DNA from: Oxytricha trifallax
Taxonomy: Eukaryota > Ciliophora > Spirotrichea > Sporadotrichida > Oxytrichidae
Length of the DNA: 64,000 nucleotides
Assembly: GCA_000711775.1 (NCBI GenBank)
Contig: ARYC01000434.1
Coordinates: 1 to 64,000, forward strand
Direction of reading: 5' to 3'
In this document: positions 45,350 to 57,626 of the stretch, piece after piece
Position numbering within the stretch: the first letter of the stretch is position 1
Layout of the letters: each line of letters starts with the position of its first letter
Made by a program: the position numbers and the translations under genes
The notes under the pieces: generated by a model
The model's input: the letters and a program-made list of their open reading frames with translations, nothing else
Databases searched by the model: none
What the model was told of the DNA's origin: nothing

Positions 45350-48300
45350 ATAATTATAACATCTCAATGAAACTTAAAACACTATATGTTAAAGCAGATG
45401 CAGCAAAAGTGTGTCTGGCTGCAACTATTATAATTTCAAAAATGTGTCATTGGCTTAAAAATCAAGAATATTTATTGTATTGATAAACCTCAGAGTAAAA
45501 GTGAGATTTACTCATATTTTTATAGATAGATTAGCGAGCTTTATTTAAAGAAATCTTTACTATTTCCTTGCAAACTAGACGAAGACTAAGGTGCAACTTT
45601 CAACAATTCATCTATGTACGAAAATAATCTAGTAATAGGCTTTAATACTTTAGCTACTTCTTCAACCGATAATTGTATATTTTGGGATAAGAGTTAGGAT
45701 TTTATATTTGTAAATGCAGAAGTCTCTACTACAGACTACGTAAGCTACTTTTCAAGAGAGATAAGTTTATTGTTTAAAAAAAGGACTTTCATAAAATCTA
45801 GGACTCTTGGATTTAACTTCTATTACTTTAGAATATAGCTTTAGAGTTTTGTCTATGCCTCATATTATTTAATAACTTAGCTACTATTTTTACAATAAGT
45901 GGCCTTTCTTAAACTAATTTGATATCAAGCCCTACAAAATCAGTTTTGTTTGAACCTAAACTTGGTACTAATCTTGCTTATTTATTGATGGTTACGACTT
46001 AACAAATGGAAATTGTGTCACTGTAGAAAATTCAATTATCTACAATTAAGCTTATATTTGTGCAGATATTTGTATTAGTCACTGTTTGAAAAGCTCTGCA
46101 GGCCATGCATCATCAATTTCCCCGCCTCTTATATATTTTATTGGAGGAGCATCAGTATTATTATTCACTGGGCATTTACAAAACCTAAAATTATATTCAA
46201 CATATCATACAAAAGTCCAAGCACATGCTTCTTTCCGAAGAAAGCCTTGCTTTTCTTACGAATTTAACTACGTATTATGACTTAATGGAATCACATGGAG
46301 ATACAGTATTAGGGTATGTGAGTGGGAACAGCGTAATGATGGAACATTAAATGAGTGGATTATACTTCCAGATAAGTTGAAACTATTTGAGTGGGACACT
46401 AAATATTCAAGCAGAGGCTATTTCCAAGGTAAAATAAAGAAGATTATGAAATATTATTCCTTTAAGTACAGGAAAATTCTTAGAGCTTAATGGAGATTTG
46501 GAAATAAAAGTAGAAACTTAATACACAGTCTGCTCAACTTTGACTATGTGGAAATATTTGAAGACATTAAACATCTTTGAGGTTCATTTTGTAAATAGAT
46601 ATAGAGTAAGTATTAACAGAAATTTATAATTTAAATCTTTCATAGGTGAAATGGTCTGCTGTATCTAAGGAAGTTTAAATTATTAACACTGCCTCTGATG
46701 TTTTGTTTAACTTGAAGGATGTCATCACTAAATACTTTGAAAAATAGATATTTATGTCTTACAAAATATGTGATGCAGCAGTTACAACTATGATAAGCGC
46801 AATTTATATAGACTCTACAAATACAGCGGTGATTAATGATCTCAATCAAAAAGATTCTTTGACATTTACATTCCTAAACGAAACAACCACTAAAACCCTA
46901 AAATTACTTCCACAAGCAATTCATCTCTATAAAAAGTTGTTAATCTGTGAGAACTATAATATTAAAGTAATTTCATGAGTAATTAATTGCTGAAATAAGT
47001 TGCTTTTATGTAAGTTTAAAAGATTAATTTGTAATTATAATGTTTAAAGACCTGGGTAAAATGATCACACAATGCTGAAGTTATACTATAGAGTGGGCTG
47101 GAGAGTACCTGTATAACTTTGCAACAGATGCTCTAAGTGATGACTATTTATATTAACCAACTAGCATTAAATGGGTTTACTGGATAGATATAACTGGTCC
47201 AACAACTGAAGATAAAATGTTCTTCTGTTAAGACTATGGGTCCAAAAGAAAAAATAGCAAGCATTGTGAAAGTAATCATTTAAATTTATGATGTTTATAA
47301 TATAATAGGGTATACATGCGATTTAAGTTGTGAGTTTTATTAGAAATGTTCAGAATTAGCTTCAACTGATTGTGTTACTGTTCCTTCTGACAGTGTAATT
47401 CTCTACAGCACAGATGAATACTACCTAGACTGTCAAATCTATTGTGATGAGTATACAGTTTCATTCATCAACAGTCTTGGTAAATGCACCTCCTGTGGAG
47501 ACTTCTTTTGGATGCTTAACGTAACAAAAGAATGATACGTGAACTTGTTCAAGTGAATTCTTCGAGTTTATAGACACATCAGCAGGAGAAAACTACTGTG
47601 TGAAGTGTGAGAATTTGAACTGCACCTGCTGCTAGGCCGGCATTTACACATGCACTGGGTGTGTTGATTCCACGCAGATATTTATCACTTCACCAGGTGC
47701 ACCAAACTGCTATGACAATTGTTTTAGTATAGAGGGTCTCAATGAAACTTACTATGATCCAGTCAGAGCAGTTTGTAAATAATGCGATAAGAATATAGGA
47801 CGTGTTGGGGATTATCATCTAACGAGTGTTACTCATGAGAAGGAAATAACAAATTAGTCTCAAAATCTTCATGCCAGGAAATATTTTTTGGAGATGGATA
47901 CTACTTAGATAAAACCATTTATGTTTGCGAAGAAGGCGATTAACCTGTTTGACTTGTAATTTACCAGGAGCTGCCTCAGATTGTGTAACTTATATGCCTG
48001 ATAGAATGAAAGACACTGATAGTGGATTATGGGCACAATGGAATGAAATTATTGGCTACTAATACCCCATTAAGAGATCATAATGTGCTGAAATATGTGG
48101 AGATGGATTAAACATGGGATAGGTAGAATTTGACGACGCTAATATCATAGGATAAGATGGGTGTAATTCAGATTGCTAAGTAGAGAGAGGGTGGAACTGT
48201 TATGGTGTAGATATTGAGACTGCAGATTATTGTAAATATACAATTAATTCTCAGCTAACTATTGTCAAATATAAGAGTGATAACCAATTTTGATTGGATG

Positions 48301-48562
48301 CTCTTAGACTAAGATTGGTCTCAAATCTGGTAAACTTTCAGAAAAAGAGTTTGAAGTAAAGATGGAACCATCAAAGTCAATTTCTTACACAACTGCAGTT
48401 CCAGATAAATTCAAAAAAACTCAATAAATTTAAAGTCAATATAACACTTTATTGTCTCGCTGACAGACAAAGTAACCTTGATTTTCATTTTTAAAAGTGC
48501 TGAAGATATTTATTATTCAAAGAAATTATGCAAGCAATCCAACTTTAAAAATGCAATCTCAG
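45350..48562 (+). pseudogene. Giant LamG/cysteine-rich protein remnant, C-terminal segment
   Basis: LamG-like stretches (GTLNEWIILPDKLKLFEW, about 46343-46395; IGGASVLLFTGHLQNLKLYS, about 46140-46198) are followed by Cys-rich blocks (CVKCENLNCTCC...CTGC, about 47600-47660) and a DUF4215-type repeat (ICGDGLNMGQVEFDD followed by DGCNSDCQVERGWNC, about 48092-48200). Such arrays are typical of giant ciliate surface proteins. An in-frame TGA near 47540 (NDT-TGA-TCSS) sits where Trp would fit. A beta-helix-like tail continues into the right repeat arm. Confidence 0.6.
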
Positions 48563-49037
48563 ATCTTAACATTACAAAACACAACCACATTCTTGATGGG
48601 GGGAATCTTCCACATTGCTGATGCTTCAAGTGTAATAATTTAGAACAGCTAACTGATAGACTTCTAATCATTAAAAGGTGGGCTTATTTATTCTGAGTCT
48701 AAAATCTTAAATTTCTAAGAGCCATTTACAAGCATTGTTTAAGAAGATACGGTGAAGATATCTTTAGCTGTGGCTACTTCAACAACTTAGAACACTGTGC
48801 CAGATAAGAATTGAATTGGAGAAATGATCAAAAATAATTGTATTTAATGACTCCATGTTTTATTAATTGCAGTTTAAGTTAATAGGTATATTTTATAACG
48901 ATATTTAATAAATAAGTCAGTTAAATAAATTGGGATATAATTTGATCTGATCAATTTTCTAATTAGTGGCTGGTATATATTAAAAAGATTAGTTTTGTAT
49001 TTTTATTTTGCATTTTCCCCATTTTGAATGTATTTAA
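48563..49037. repeat. Right arm of the 14.6-kb inverted-repeat block
   Basis: Inverted copy of 34418-34940. The plus strand codes for the tail of the surface protein (FHIADASSVIIQNSQLIDFQ, about 48609-48668), so gene sequence is included in the repeat. It ends at CCCCATTTTGAATGTATTT. Confidence 0.85.
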
Positions 49038-49109
49038 TTTATATTATACCTTACTATCAATCCTTTGTTCTTAAATTTGAATTCAATCATTATTTATACA
49101 TGAAAAAAT

Positions 49110-50010
49110 ATAAACTATGTCTACAAACTGGCTGAAACTTTTATAACCAGAGATGAGCTCTTATTCCAGGGACTTTGAGTTTTTTCTCAGAGTCTGTATT
49201 CAAAAAAATTTTTTCATTAAATCTGCTGCATCTTTGCTTACAAAACTAGGAATTTTAAACTCTCCATTTAAGATTTTCTTGTACAATTTTGAAGTATTTG
49301 GATCTTCAATAAGGTAAGAAGCCACAAATAATTGCAAAAATAATTACACTGCAACTCCAATAGTCTACATTTGTTCTCAGATAATTTTTTCCAGTAATAA
49401 TTTCAGGGGTGCATAACTAGGACTACCACAAGCTGTCTTTAAAACCTCACCAAACCATGTGTGCTAGAAAGCACAAAAAAATACGATAATGATATTTTTA
49501 TTGGGATCTAACAGCAACAGCAAGTTCTCTGGCTTTATATCACTGTGCACGATATATAGCACATGTATGTAATCCACTCCAGCTATAATGTGCTGGAAAT
49601 ACTTGTAAGCTTTCTCTTCTTTGAGCTTTGTATTTGCCACTATATAATCGAAGAGTTCCCCTCCGCTGGCATACTCCATAATTAAATAGAGCTCTTTAGG
49701 AGTTTCAATTATTTCATAGAGTTAAATGATATTAGGATGCCTAAATAACTTAAGAATGTGTATTTCTCTGGCTACTTTCTCAACATCTGATACATCTGTG
49801 ATTATATTCTTTTCTAAAATTTGTATTGCTACTTTTTCACCTATTATATGCTAAGTTCCTAATTTAACTTTTCCAAAAGCTCCTTCCCCAATCGATTTCT
49901 CTGAAATTAATTTAAGAAAACCTATATAAAAACTTACCAATTGAGTAATGACCAATAGTCTTCCTCGTCCTCTTAATAGCTTGTGATTCATTTTTCAAAG
50001 TTCCTGCCAT
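49110..50010 (-). pseudogene. SNF1/AMPK-type protein kinase, degenerate
   Basis: ATG 50010-50008; TIGHYSIEKSIGEGAFGKVK spans a 37-nt intron (49901-49937). The kinase domain then reads REIHILKLFRHPNIIQLYEI and IMEYASGGELFDYIV, with GEVLKTACGSPSYA and EDPNTSKLYKKILNGEFKIP in the order of the SNF1/AMPK alpha family. Key residues are changed: VAIK reads VAIQ (49821-49823), HRD reads HSD (about 49540-49548), and DFG is lost in a frameshifted T-run (about 49480). More one-base shifts lie near 49410, 49295 and 49205. Three independent losses of catalytic residues point to a dead gene rather than sequencing error alone. Confidence 0.8.
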
Positions 50011-50962
50011 ATAAGAGAAGATTCTTCAATATGATTAATTGATTCAGTGGGTGTGGTGTCATTTATATGTTCAACTGTTATCGTATTCATGATACTGGTA
50101 TGCTGCAGCTGGCCCACTCCCTACAATTCTATCGTTCATTTGATTAACATTTTCCTCTATGTCTATTCCGTTATCTATTGATATATCCCTATAATCAAAT
50201 AATCATTAACATCTGATAGCAAAAGAATAAGCATAAATACTATCCATTAAATTTCTAACATACATAGTGTTGTTAGGAATTTTATTTCTATTTTTATTCT
50301 GTCACACACTTTATTCTCTTTTATTTAATTTTATAATCATCGATGCTTACAGTGGAGGTGTCGAATACATCATTTATATGTATTCACTAAACTACCACCA
50401 TAGTCAATAGAGAAATGTATTAAAATCTATGGATGAAAGTATGTCAATATGACTCATCAATTGAAAATATAAAGCAATTTTATGATAATAACATTAAAAT
50501 GAACTTATAACTTGGAGAAATAATTGAAATTAAATTTTAAGAGGATTACTACCTATCAGTTAATTTATTAATATATTACTGAAATCATAGCTTCTTTAAG
50601 ATATTCAGCTGATTTTTTTTTTATTTAAAAGTTTTTTTACTATTAAAGTAAGCTCAAAATAGTATTATCACAGAACTTGGAATATTGAAGGAAATAATTT
50701 TTTATTAAAAAAATAAGATTTATTGTATTATATTTGACTAAGTTCTAAAATTTCTTGAAATATATTATGTTTATATTGAAATCATTATATTTCTTTACTT
50801 TAGATTAATTGTATTCATAGAATATAATTGTTCTATTTTACCAATTTTTTAAATAATTTTTTGAAAATCCTACTTTTTATTTCATTAATAGTATTAGTGG
50901 AAAATCTACAATGTATTTAAAATTTATTTTTTCTTTATATTAATCACTATATTTTCTTATAT
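50011..50962. other. Upstream region of the kinase, otherwise AT-rich
   Basis: The first 100 bases may encode further N-terminal residues (open in the TAR=Gln code). No other feature. Confidence 0.35.
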
Positions 50963-51516
50963 TGAGTAAAAATTGTTTTAATTACCAAGAATTAAAGAAT
51001 AATCAAGTTTTTCTCTATAGTGTTTGTTAATATATTACTAATTAAATAATTAAAATCAGCACTCCAACCCAAACGATCATAAATTTGAGTTAGAGTGCGG
51101 AATAAATTAGAAAATAAATATAAATATATGATCACTTTTAAAAATAACATTTCGTTTATTACAAACGACATTAGGTTTTAATTAATAAATAAATATATTA
51201 CATATTACAATAATTAAATTAGATTATATAGTTAATTTTCAAAACTTATCAATTAAAAAGTTAAATATATTATTTTTTTATGATTTAAAATTTATTAATT
51301 AAAACCTAATGTCGTTTGTAATAAACGAAATGTTATTTTTAAAAGTGATTATATATTTATATTTATTTTCTAATTTATTCCGCACTCTAACTCAAATTTT
51401 TGATCGTTTGGGTTGGAGTGCGATTTTAATTATTTAATTAGTAATATATTAACAAACACTATAGAGAAAAACTTGATTATTCTTTAATTCTTGGTAATTA
51501 AAACAATTTTTACTCA
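50963..51516. mobile_element. Foldback element, 554 bp, arms about 230 bp
   Basis: Ends TGAGTAAAAATTG/CAATTTTTACTCA. The two arms (50963-51190 and 51285-51516) are nearly identical inverted copies and contain the block GCACTCCAACCCAAACGATC. Target duplication not evident. No coding content. Confidence 0.8.
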
Positions 51517-51639
51517 TTTCCTCTATCTTAAATTCGAGGAAGCAGCCTGTTGTGGCTATCCTTATACATTTTTTAACTGATTAATTTAATTTTATTTCTC
51601 AGGATCAACATTTGTAGAAGTCACTACGCTAATTATTTT

Positions 51640-54600
51640 GTCAAAATTATTTACGAAAATTTGATTTATATTGAAGTTGTTGTAGTTATTGATGTTTCAA
51701 ATCTGAAGAGCTTGTATTATTGTTATAGGTCATTGCTACTATGGATTATTATGAGGAATGAGCTGTTTTAAGTCGTTTATTTAGAGTTTAGGCTTAAGTT
51801 AGGGTTTAGCGTTAGTTATAAGCGTAGGAGTGGTGTCAGACCATAGAGCTTGGAATTTCTCTAGGGATTCACCTGCATCTTAGAGTTAAGTCAAATGACT
51901 ATGGCTGGTTATAAAATTTTATACTAGATGCTATTACTATTATTATTGATAGAGTAACCAACAGAGGTTTAGGGTATTTAGGTGCTTTCTTAATTTTATA
52001 AGTACAAATTCATAGTTCTATTTTGTGAGCTGCTTACTTATCTCTTCGCATATCTTACTTAGGTTTGAGAACGCTTAGTGGGATTTATTACTTAGTTCCC
52101 ATGCTTTTATCCTAAACATTGGCTATTTAAGTTGCTCTTCTGTAATTTTGAGAGTTTTAAGTATTTTCAGGGAATTTATCTGACTTTTTCTTTAATTTAA
52201 ACTGATGTTATTGATGCTGGTTTGACTATTCTTATATTTTTATTGTTTCTAATGTTAGGATTGGATTGATTAAAGTTTGTACTTTAATGTAGGTAGTTAT
52301 TTGTTCAAAATGAAACTATTATCCTCATGATTTAAAAAGTGGCTAATAATTAGGATTATAATTTGGAAAGTTTAGTTCACATATTTTCTATGTGTTGGCT
52401 TTTAATGTGAAGATGGAATATCCTTTAACTTTACTAAATTCTTTTACAGCTTCAAATTGCTAGCTTCAGTATGAATTATATAAGAACTATAGCCTGATTG
52501 GTTTGATATCTAAGGATGCTGATTTTGAGTTACTAGTATCAAATAATTGTAACTTTAATTATCGTTTAAGAGTATGTTTTTCTATTGGTTTTGATAGACT
52601 TGAGAAGCGTGATTGTTGCTTCTGGGATATTAATAGTAAAACTCAGCTGAGTATTGACTCGAAATAATATTGGTGCTAGACACTGTTCTTCTTGAATCTT
52701 CTATTAGCTTACTTTAGTATACTCCCATTTCTGTAATTAAACCAGCATTATTAGTCAATTTAAAAATAATTAGCTAAAAGAATAATTTAATGACTAAAAT
52801 TTTATAATTATGAGGTTATTTTAGTTATTTATGAAATTTAATTAAGCAATATAATAAGTCATTTGGTTGGCTTGAGCAGCTCCAGTATTAATTTTATGTT
52901 CTCTATAAGACTTTGAAATAAATATGCCCCTCTGTTTTTCATGTTGTGATTACCAGACACATTATTATTTAAATTGCTGTAATTAAATCAATTTTTTATC
53001 ATCAGAGTCTATTAATTTTACATATTGCTGGTAGCATTGCTGGGACCTTTTATCTTAGAAATTTATTAAGTTTTGATTGATAGTTTTATCTGATAACTTT
53101 TGATTCTTTTTGGAGATTAATAGAGATAGAGTACATCTGCTATTAGTTTATATAGCTCCATATACTGATATGTTGTTATAAAAATAAAAAGGATTCTTTA
53201 ATATTTCTTAAAAATCACTTTTAAGATGTTGTTAATGCTAGAACCAACGTTGTTTTCACTTAAGGACTCTCCTCTTCTTGGCGGTATTTTGATCTCTTCT
53301 ATACCTTTTACTGAATTAAGGTAATTTTGCAATTTATTAATTACTAGAAATATGATAAGTCCCTTTTGTACTATTAAATATCCATAGAGTGAAATTTTCA
53401 TTTTCTGGTTAGAATTGCATTTTTAAGCAAATTCACCTCATTGGGAACTTGTAGTCTAAAAGTTATTTGGCATAAGAACTCTATTAGAATAAATAAATTC
53501 ATTCATTATCAAATATTTCATTTTTAAAAAGTAGAAAATCTGTGTTGTTAGTTTTTTAGATCAATAATTTGCTCAATTATTCAAATTAAAAACTTTAATA
53601 TTGGCGTTCTGCTATTACTGAGCTCCCATTCGATTCGTACTGCTTGGATTAGGTAACTTAAATATAGTCTTCATGCTGGGTAGCAACTTACATAATTCTT
53701 TGCCAATGGTATCTCTGACTTTTTCATTAACATACAAGTTAAGCAGCTATTCAAAAAAATGACTCTTCTTAGCAATTTTCTAAAGAGTAGTTTATTAGAG
53801 TAACTGTTTCAATAAATGATTGGGATGCTTTTATTATGAGCTAGTGAACACAACAAACATAGAGAGAGCTAAACAGATTGACTTGAGAAGCTTGGTGATA
53901 AACATGCTTTGAATTAATGTGAATCACTGTTAAGATACAGCCTCAAGGAGCTCCTTCTTCATTCAAGATTGAAGCTTAGGGATCTGTATTCATTAGGAGC
54001 TCAAGTAATTTGTACGAAAAGCATCCGGGGCTAATACAAAGTCAACGCAGAAGCTTTCATAAAGTAATGAGAAATTTAGCCGGTTATCTTTCAATCCTTA
54101 AAACTAATCTTGGAGAGATTTTATTTATAGATGTTCTCATTCGGCATAAACTCTTGGAAAGATTTTCTCAAAGCTTACTTCTATTCTAAATTTAGCCTTC
54201 TGGATTAACAAGCATGGAATATAAGTTTGTCTTTAATTAATCATCTATTTATATGCCATTTTTCATTAGCATTCTCTATTCTTGCTTTTGTTGCTTTGAC
54301 TTCTATCTCCTCTTATTTTGTTCTTTTGTTCATTTATTTGATGAATCTTACAGATTATCGTTGTTCATATTAAATAATTGACTCTATAAGCTATCAGTGG
54401 CTATTAAAAACCCTATTTTTTTTGTGACTAATCAATTTTCCAAGATTGTTTCTACTATTATTACTATTTTTGCAATTAAAAATTACTCTATTTAAGTTGT
54501 TAAATTTGCTATCTAATCTGTTCTTCAACATTAAATCTCTAATCTTACTGGGACTTTGGTCTTTCAAATTTTAGGATTAGTTCAGCGTCTAAATTTTATT

Positions 54601-55480
54601 GAAATTGTTGTGCATTGAAAATTTTTAGTTATCTGGGCATTCACGCACATCCAATCCCTCCTCGTCTTCTTGTAAGAGGTCTAAATCGTTATCAACAGAA
54701 ATTGGCTTTTAATTAAAGCCTTTATGTGAAACAACTAAGTTTGCGTTTTTTCCAGAGTTAAAATGATCCTTTAATAACTTCTAATTCAAATTTTTCAAAT
54801 AGGAAATTAAAATGAAGTGTACTTAAAAATAATCGTGAATAATTTATAGAAAGCATGCCAAGACCAATTAACTACTATTGATTATTTAGAGACTTTTTGG
54901 CACAATTTTTACAAGAATGATGGCTATGAGTATGCTAAACTTATTAACTAAGATTATTATCATCTTAGATATAATCGCAGCCGGCCGTATGATTTATATG
55001 ATGGTGGTGTCCATGTTAATGATTTAAGTGATTGACTACACTTTTGCCTTAAAGACCCTAACTTATGTGATTTTACTTGAAAAATGGCTTATTCTACACT
55101 CTATTCTATTGTAGTTAACTTTTATTGTTCTACTGTATTTGCCTAAACTTCTGTGGAGTCTCATCACTCGATTTTTTTAGTTGTTAACTGCTGTTATTAC
55201 TTTCCTCCTTAATTGAGTTGTTAAGAATATCTTGATTGAATTATTATAGAATCGATTTCTTAAAGATTTATAGTAATTTTGCTGATTAATTTTAGATCTT
55301 GAGGTTTAAGGTTTGAAAATTATCTTTAGTTTGATTGAACATATTCATATTAGTTTCCTATAGAGTTTTCTTGAGTTATTCAGATTTATCAGAGCTTTAC
55401 TATTCATTTACTAGCGAGTTCATTAAGATATAATAATCTAATGAATTTATGGAATTTCAGGAATTACTCAATTATCAACT
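51640..55480 (+). pseudogene. Long coding-like stretch of unknown identity, frameshifted
   Basis: Several plus-strand blocks read well with TAA/TAG as Gln: NYSLIGLISKDADFELLVSN within about 52470-52660 (Cys-rich around RDCCFWDI) and FWHNFYKNDGYEYAKLINQ with DLYDGGVHVNDLSD at about 54880-55040. TGA codons interrupt at places where Trp would be natural (near 55037 and 55078, then several more to 55370). Base composition is T-rich and the proteins hydrophobic/aromatic. The blocks between 52680 and 54800 are not convincingly coding. No family recognised; possibly remnants of one or more large membrane or surface proteins. Confidence 0.3.
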
Positions 55481-56075
55481 AAAATTTCTTCTCTATCCTC
55501 AAGCTATAGACTAACTACATCCTCCTCACATATCTTACACAGCTCTTTTAAGTAATACTTAGCTTTCCTCTTGCTCAACTAGTCAATTTGAATGAATTTG
55601 CCAATCTGTTAAACAATAGACAATTAGTTTTCCTTGCTCTTTTTCTCTCTGATAAGTTCAATCAATTCAATATTTACAGAAATGGATCTTATTATCAAAT
55701 CATTTGGTATCTCGTTTATTTCATAGCAAGCTATCTACTAGCCAAGTTCAGGTGATAAATTTACTAGGCCTTGTTCATCTTTTAGCTTTACGAAATTCTC
55801 ATTGCAAATTATGTAGCCTTCACTGCTTAGCTTGAAGATGTGAATGCAGTTGCAGATTAGATATTGAATTTGCTTGGAAATTATTTAAACATCTAGGCCT
55901 TTTTCTATTTTAATCAGTGGCAAGATTGAATCTTTAATGCATTCATTAAAATTACTAAAATTTTTGTGTTTACAAATATATTCTAGTTTTTAAAGATTAT
56001 TCTCATATGATTAAATTTTTAGTTGCTCAAAGTTTCAATTGATTATGATAATCAAACATCAGTATAAAAAAACAC
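55468..56075 (-). CDS. Hypothetical protein, about 200 aa, intact frame
   Basis: Continuous minus-strand frame in the TAR=Gln code from about 56075 to TGA 55468-55470, with no frameshift. Starts NFEQLKIQSYENNLQKLEYI (no ATG located, so an upstream exon is likely). Cys/His residues in ICKHKNF and LICNCIHIFKL could be metal ligands. The C-terminal half is helical and charged (LSKRKAKYYLKELCKICEED). No family recognised. One of the cleanest genes in the window. Confidence 0.6.
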
Positions 56076-56311
56076 ATTTGTAGAATAGATATAATAATTT
56101 TTTAAAAATCTATATTTCAAAAGAAATTTAATCAATTAGTCTCACAAGCAATCTCCAGAGAATAGAACCCTCGTCAAATCAGTAGTAACATCAAGTTAAG
56201 AAGAGTAAATCGTGCAATGAAACATATCCCCCTGAATATAGTTGACCATATGCAAAAGATTAGTCTGTTAATCTTTGAAATTTTCATCATCTTTAACTTG
56301 AAATTAATTAT

Positions 56312-57230
56312 CATTTTAAGGCTTGTTATTTGAATTTTAAAAACTATAGCAATTCTTAATTTTCTTTCAAGGTATTTTAATAGGCCTATTAAATCTCTGG
56401 ATCATCCTCTGATTTCTAATCTTCAATTTTAATTATTTTTGACTCATTCTGATTTATTTTAATAGATTTTTCTTCCATATCTAACATTCTTAGCACTTTC
56501 TCATCATTCCAACATGAATTCTCTATTAAGTTTAAAGTTTCGCTGACAGCATGCTGCTCTTTAAGCAACTTTCTCATTGCGCGGGGTTTTTTAGCACGAT
56601 GATCATTGATTGATGACTTAAATGTCATTTTGATCGTTGTAATTTTTCAGCCCCCTAAGTTTCCCTGGTCAAATTCAAAATAATAATAATTCCTTTGCAT
56701 ACCCATCTTAAAATTTTAGAGCGATGAATGAGAGTATTATTCATCATTTTACTAATCATCTTCTGAACCCAAGTATATCATTCCCAAATATTTCTAAGTC
56801 ATAATTGGATCTAACATTCTCTTCTTTATCAAAAGGATTTCTGAACTTATACTTCTTCTCAATCTAATTTTGAAGCTTTAACTCCTTTCTCTCCGTTAAC
56901 TTGACTTCCTCATCCATGATATCTTCAATGCCCAAATATTGATTGTTGTCCATTTGCTGCTCACTTCTGATTTGATTAATGATTTATTGCATCTCCTTCT
57001 CTTGCTATGCTACTTACATAATCATTTCCGCAGCTGTTTGTTTAATTGTAAGACAGAATTCTATTCTTATTATCTTGCATTCAATGTATAAGGCGAAGCT
57101 ATCAACCATATTATTCAAGTTGTGGGCAACATTCAGAATGTTAAGATACTTCTTTTTGTTTTTGTGATTGTTGCTACTACCTATCATTCTATCTGCCAAG
57201 TCAATAATGTGCAGACTTTCATAGAGATCA
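56312..57230 (-). CDS. Hypothetical coiled-coil protein, at least two exons
   Basis: The upstream block, about 57230-56745, reads LHIIDLADRMIGSSNNHKN, then QQEKEMQQIINQIRSEQQ and YKFRNPFDKEENVRSNYDLE. The downstream block (56628 to TGA 56312-56314) reads KPRAMRKLLKEQHAVSETLN to KENQELLQFLKFKQQALK. The 115 bases between have TGAs in all useful frames and probably hold an intron (a GTATG donor and ACCAG acceptor are present). IIDLAD followed by ILNVAHNLNNMVDSFAL recalls the kinesin DLAGSE region, but the match is weak. No firm function. Confidence 0.45.
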
Positions 57231-57626
57231 GAGTATAAAAAAAATTGACATCGAGGAAGGTTTTTGGCATTGCTGGGCTATTTTTATTTTTAAGTATATT
57301 TTTGCTGTAGGGAAAAGGAATGATGAGTGAATAAAATCTGCTACTATGCGGTATAAGTCGTTAATATTGGCTTTCTCGTCGTGTCATTTCTGCCAAAGAT
57401 ATAGCAAAATAAATGTATAAATATTATAATGCTTTATTTTATGATAAATTTTATATTGTCCTCATTTTCATGTATTTGAAAAATATTTTTATTAGCATTT
57501 TGTGACTCATTAATAAATGTCTTTTCTTCATTCAGTAAGCTTTAATTTCTATTGAACAAATCATAATGGTGTCTTATAGTTAGAATATAAATCAAACCAG
57601 AGTCTATTATACTGAACCTCACTTAC

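Noticed and set aside
34418..49037. Maverick/Polinton or giant-virus-like element
   Set aside because: No DNA polymerase, integrase, ATPase or capsid motif was seen between the inverted repeats; the content is surface-protein repeats.
56979..57167. 62-codon frame on plus
   Set aside because: It is antisense to the well-supported minus-strand coiled-coil frame.
57160..57230. Kinesin motor fragment
   Set aside because: LHIIDLAD resembles the kinesin LHLVDLAG segment, but the following SER is absent and no upstream motor motifs (P-loop, switch I) were found.
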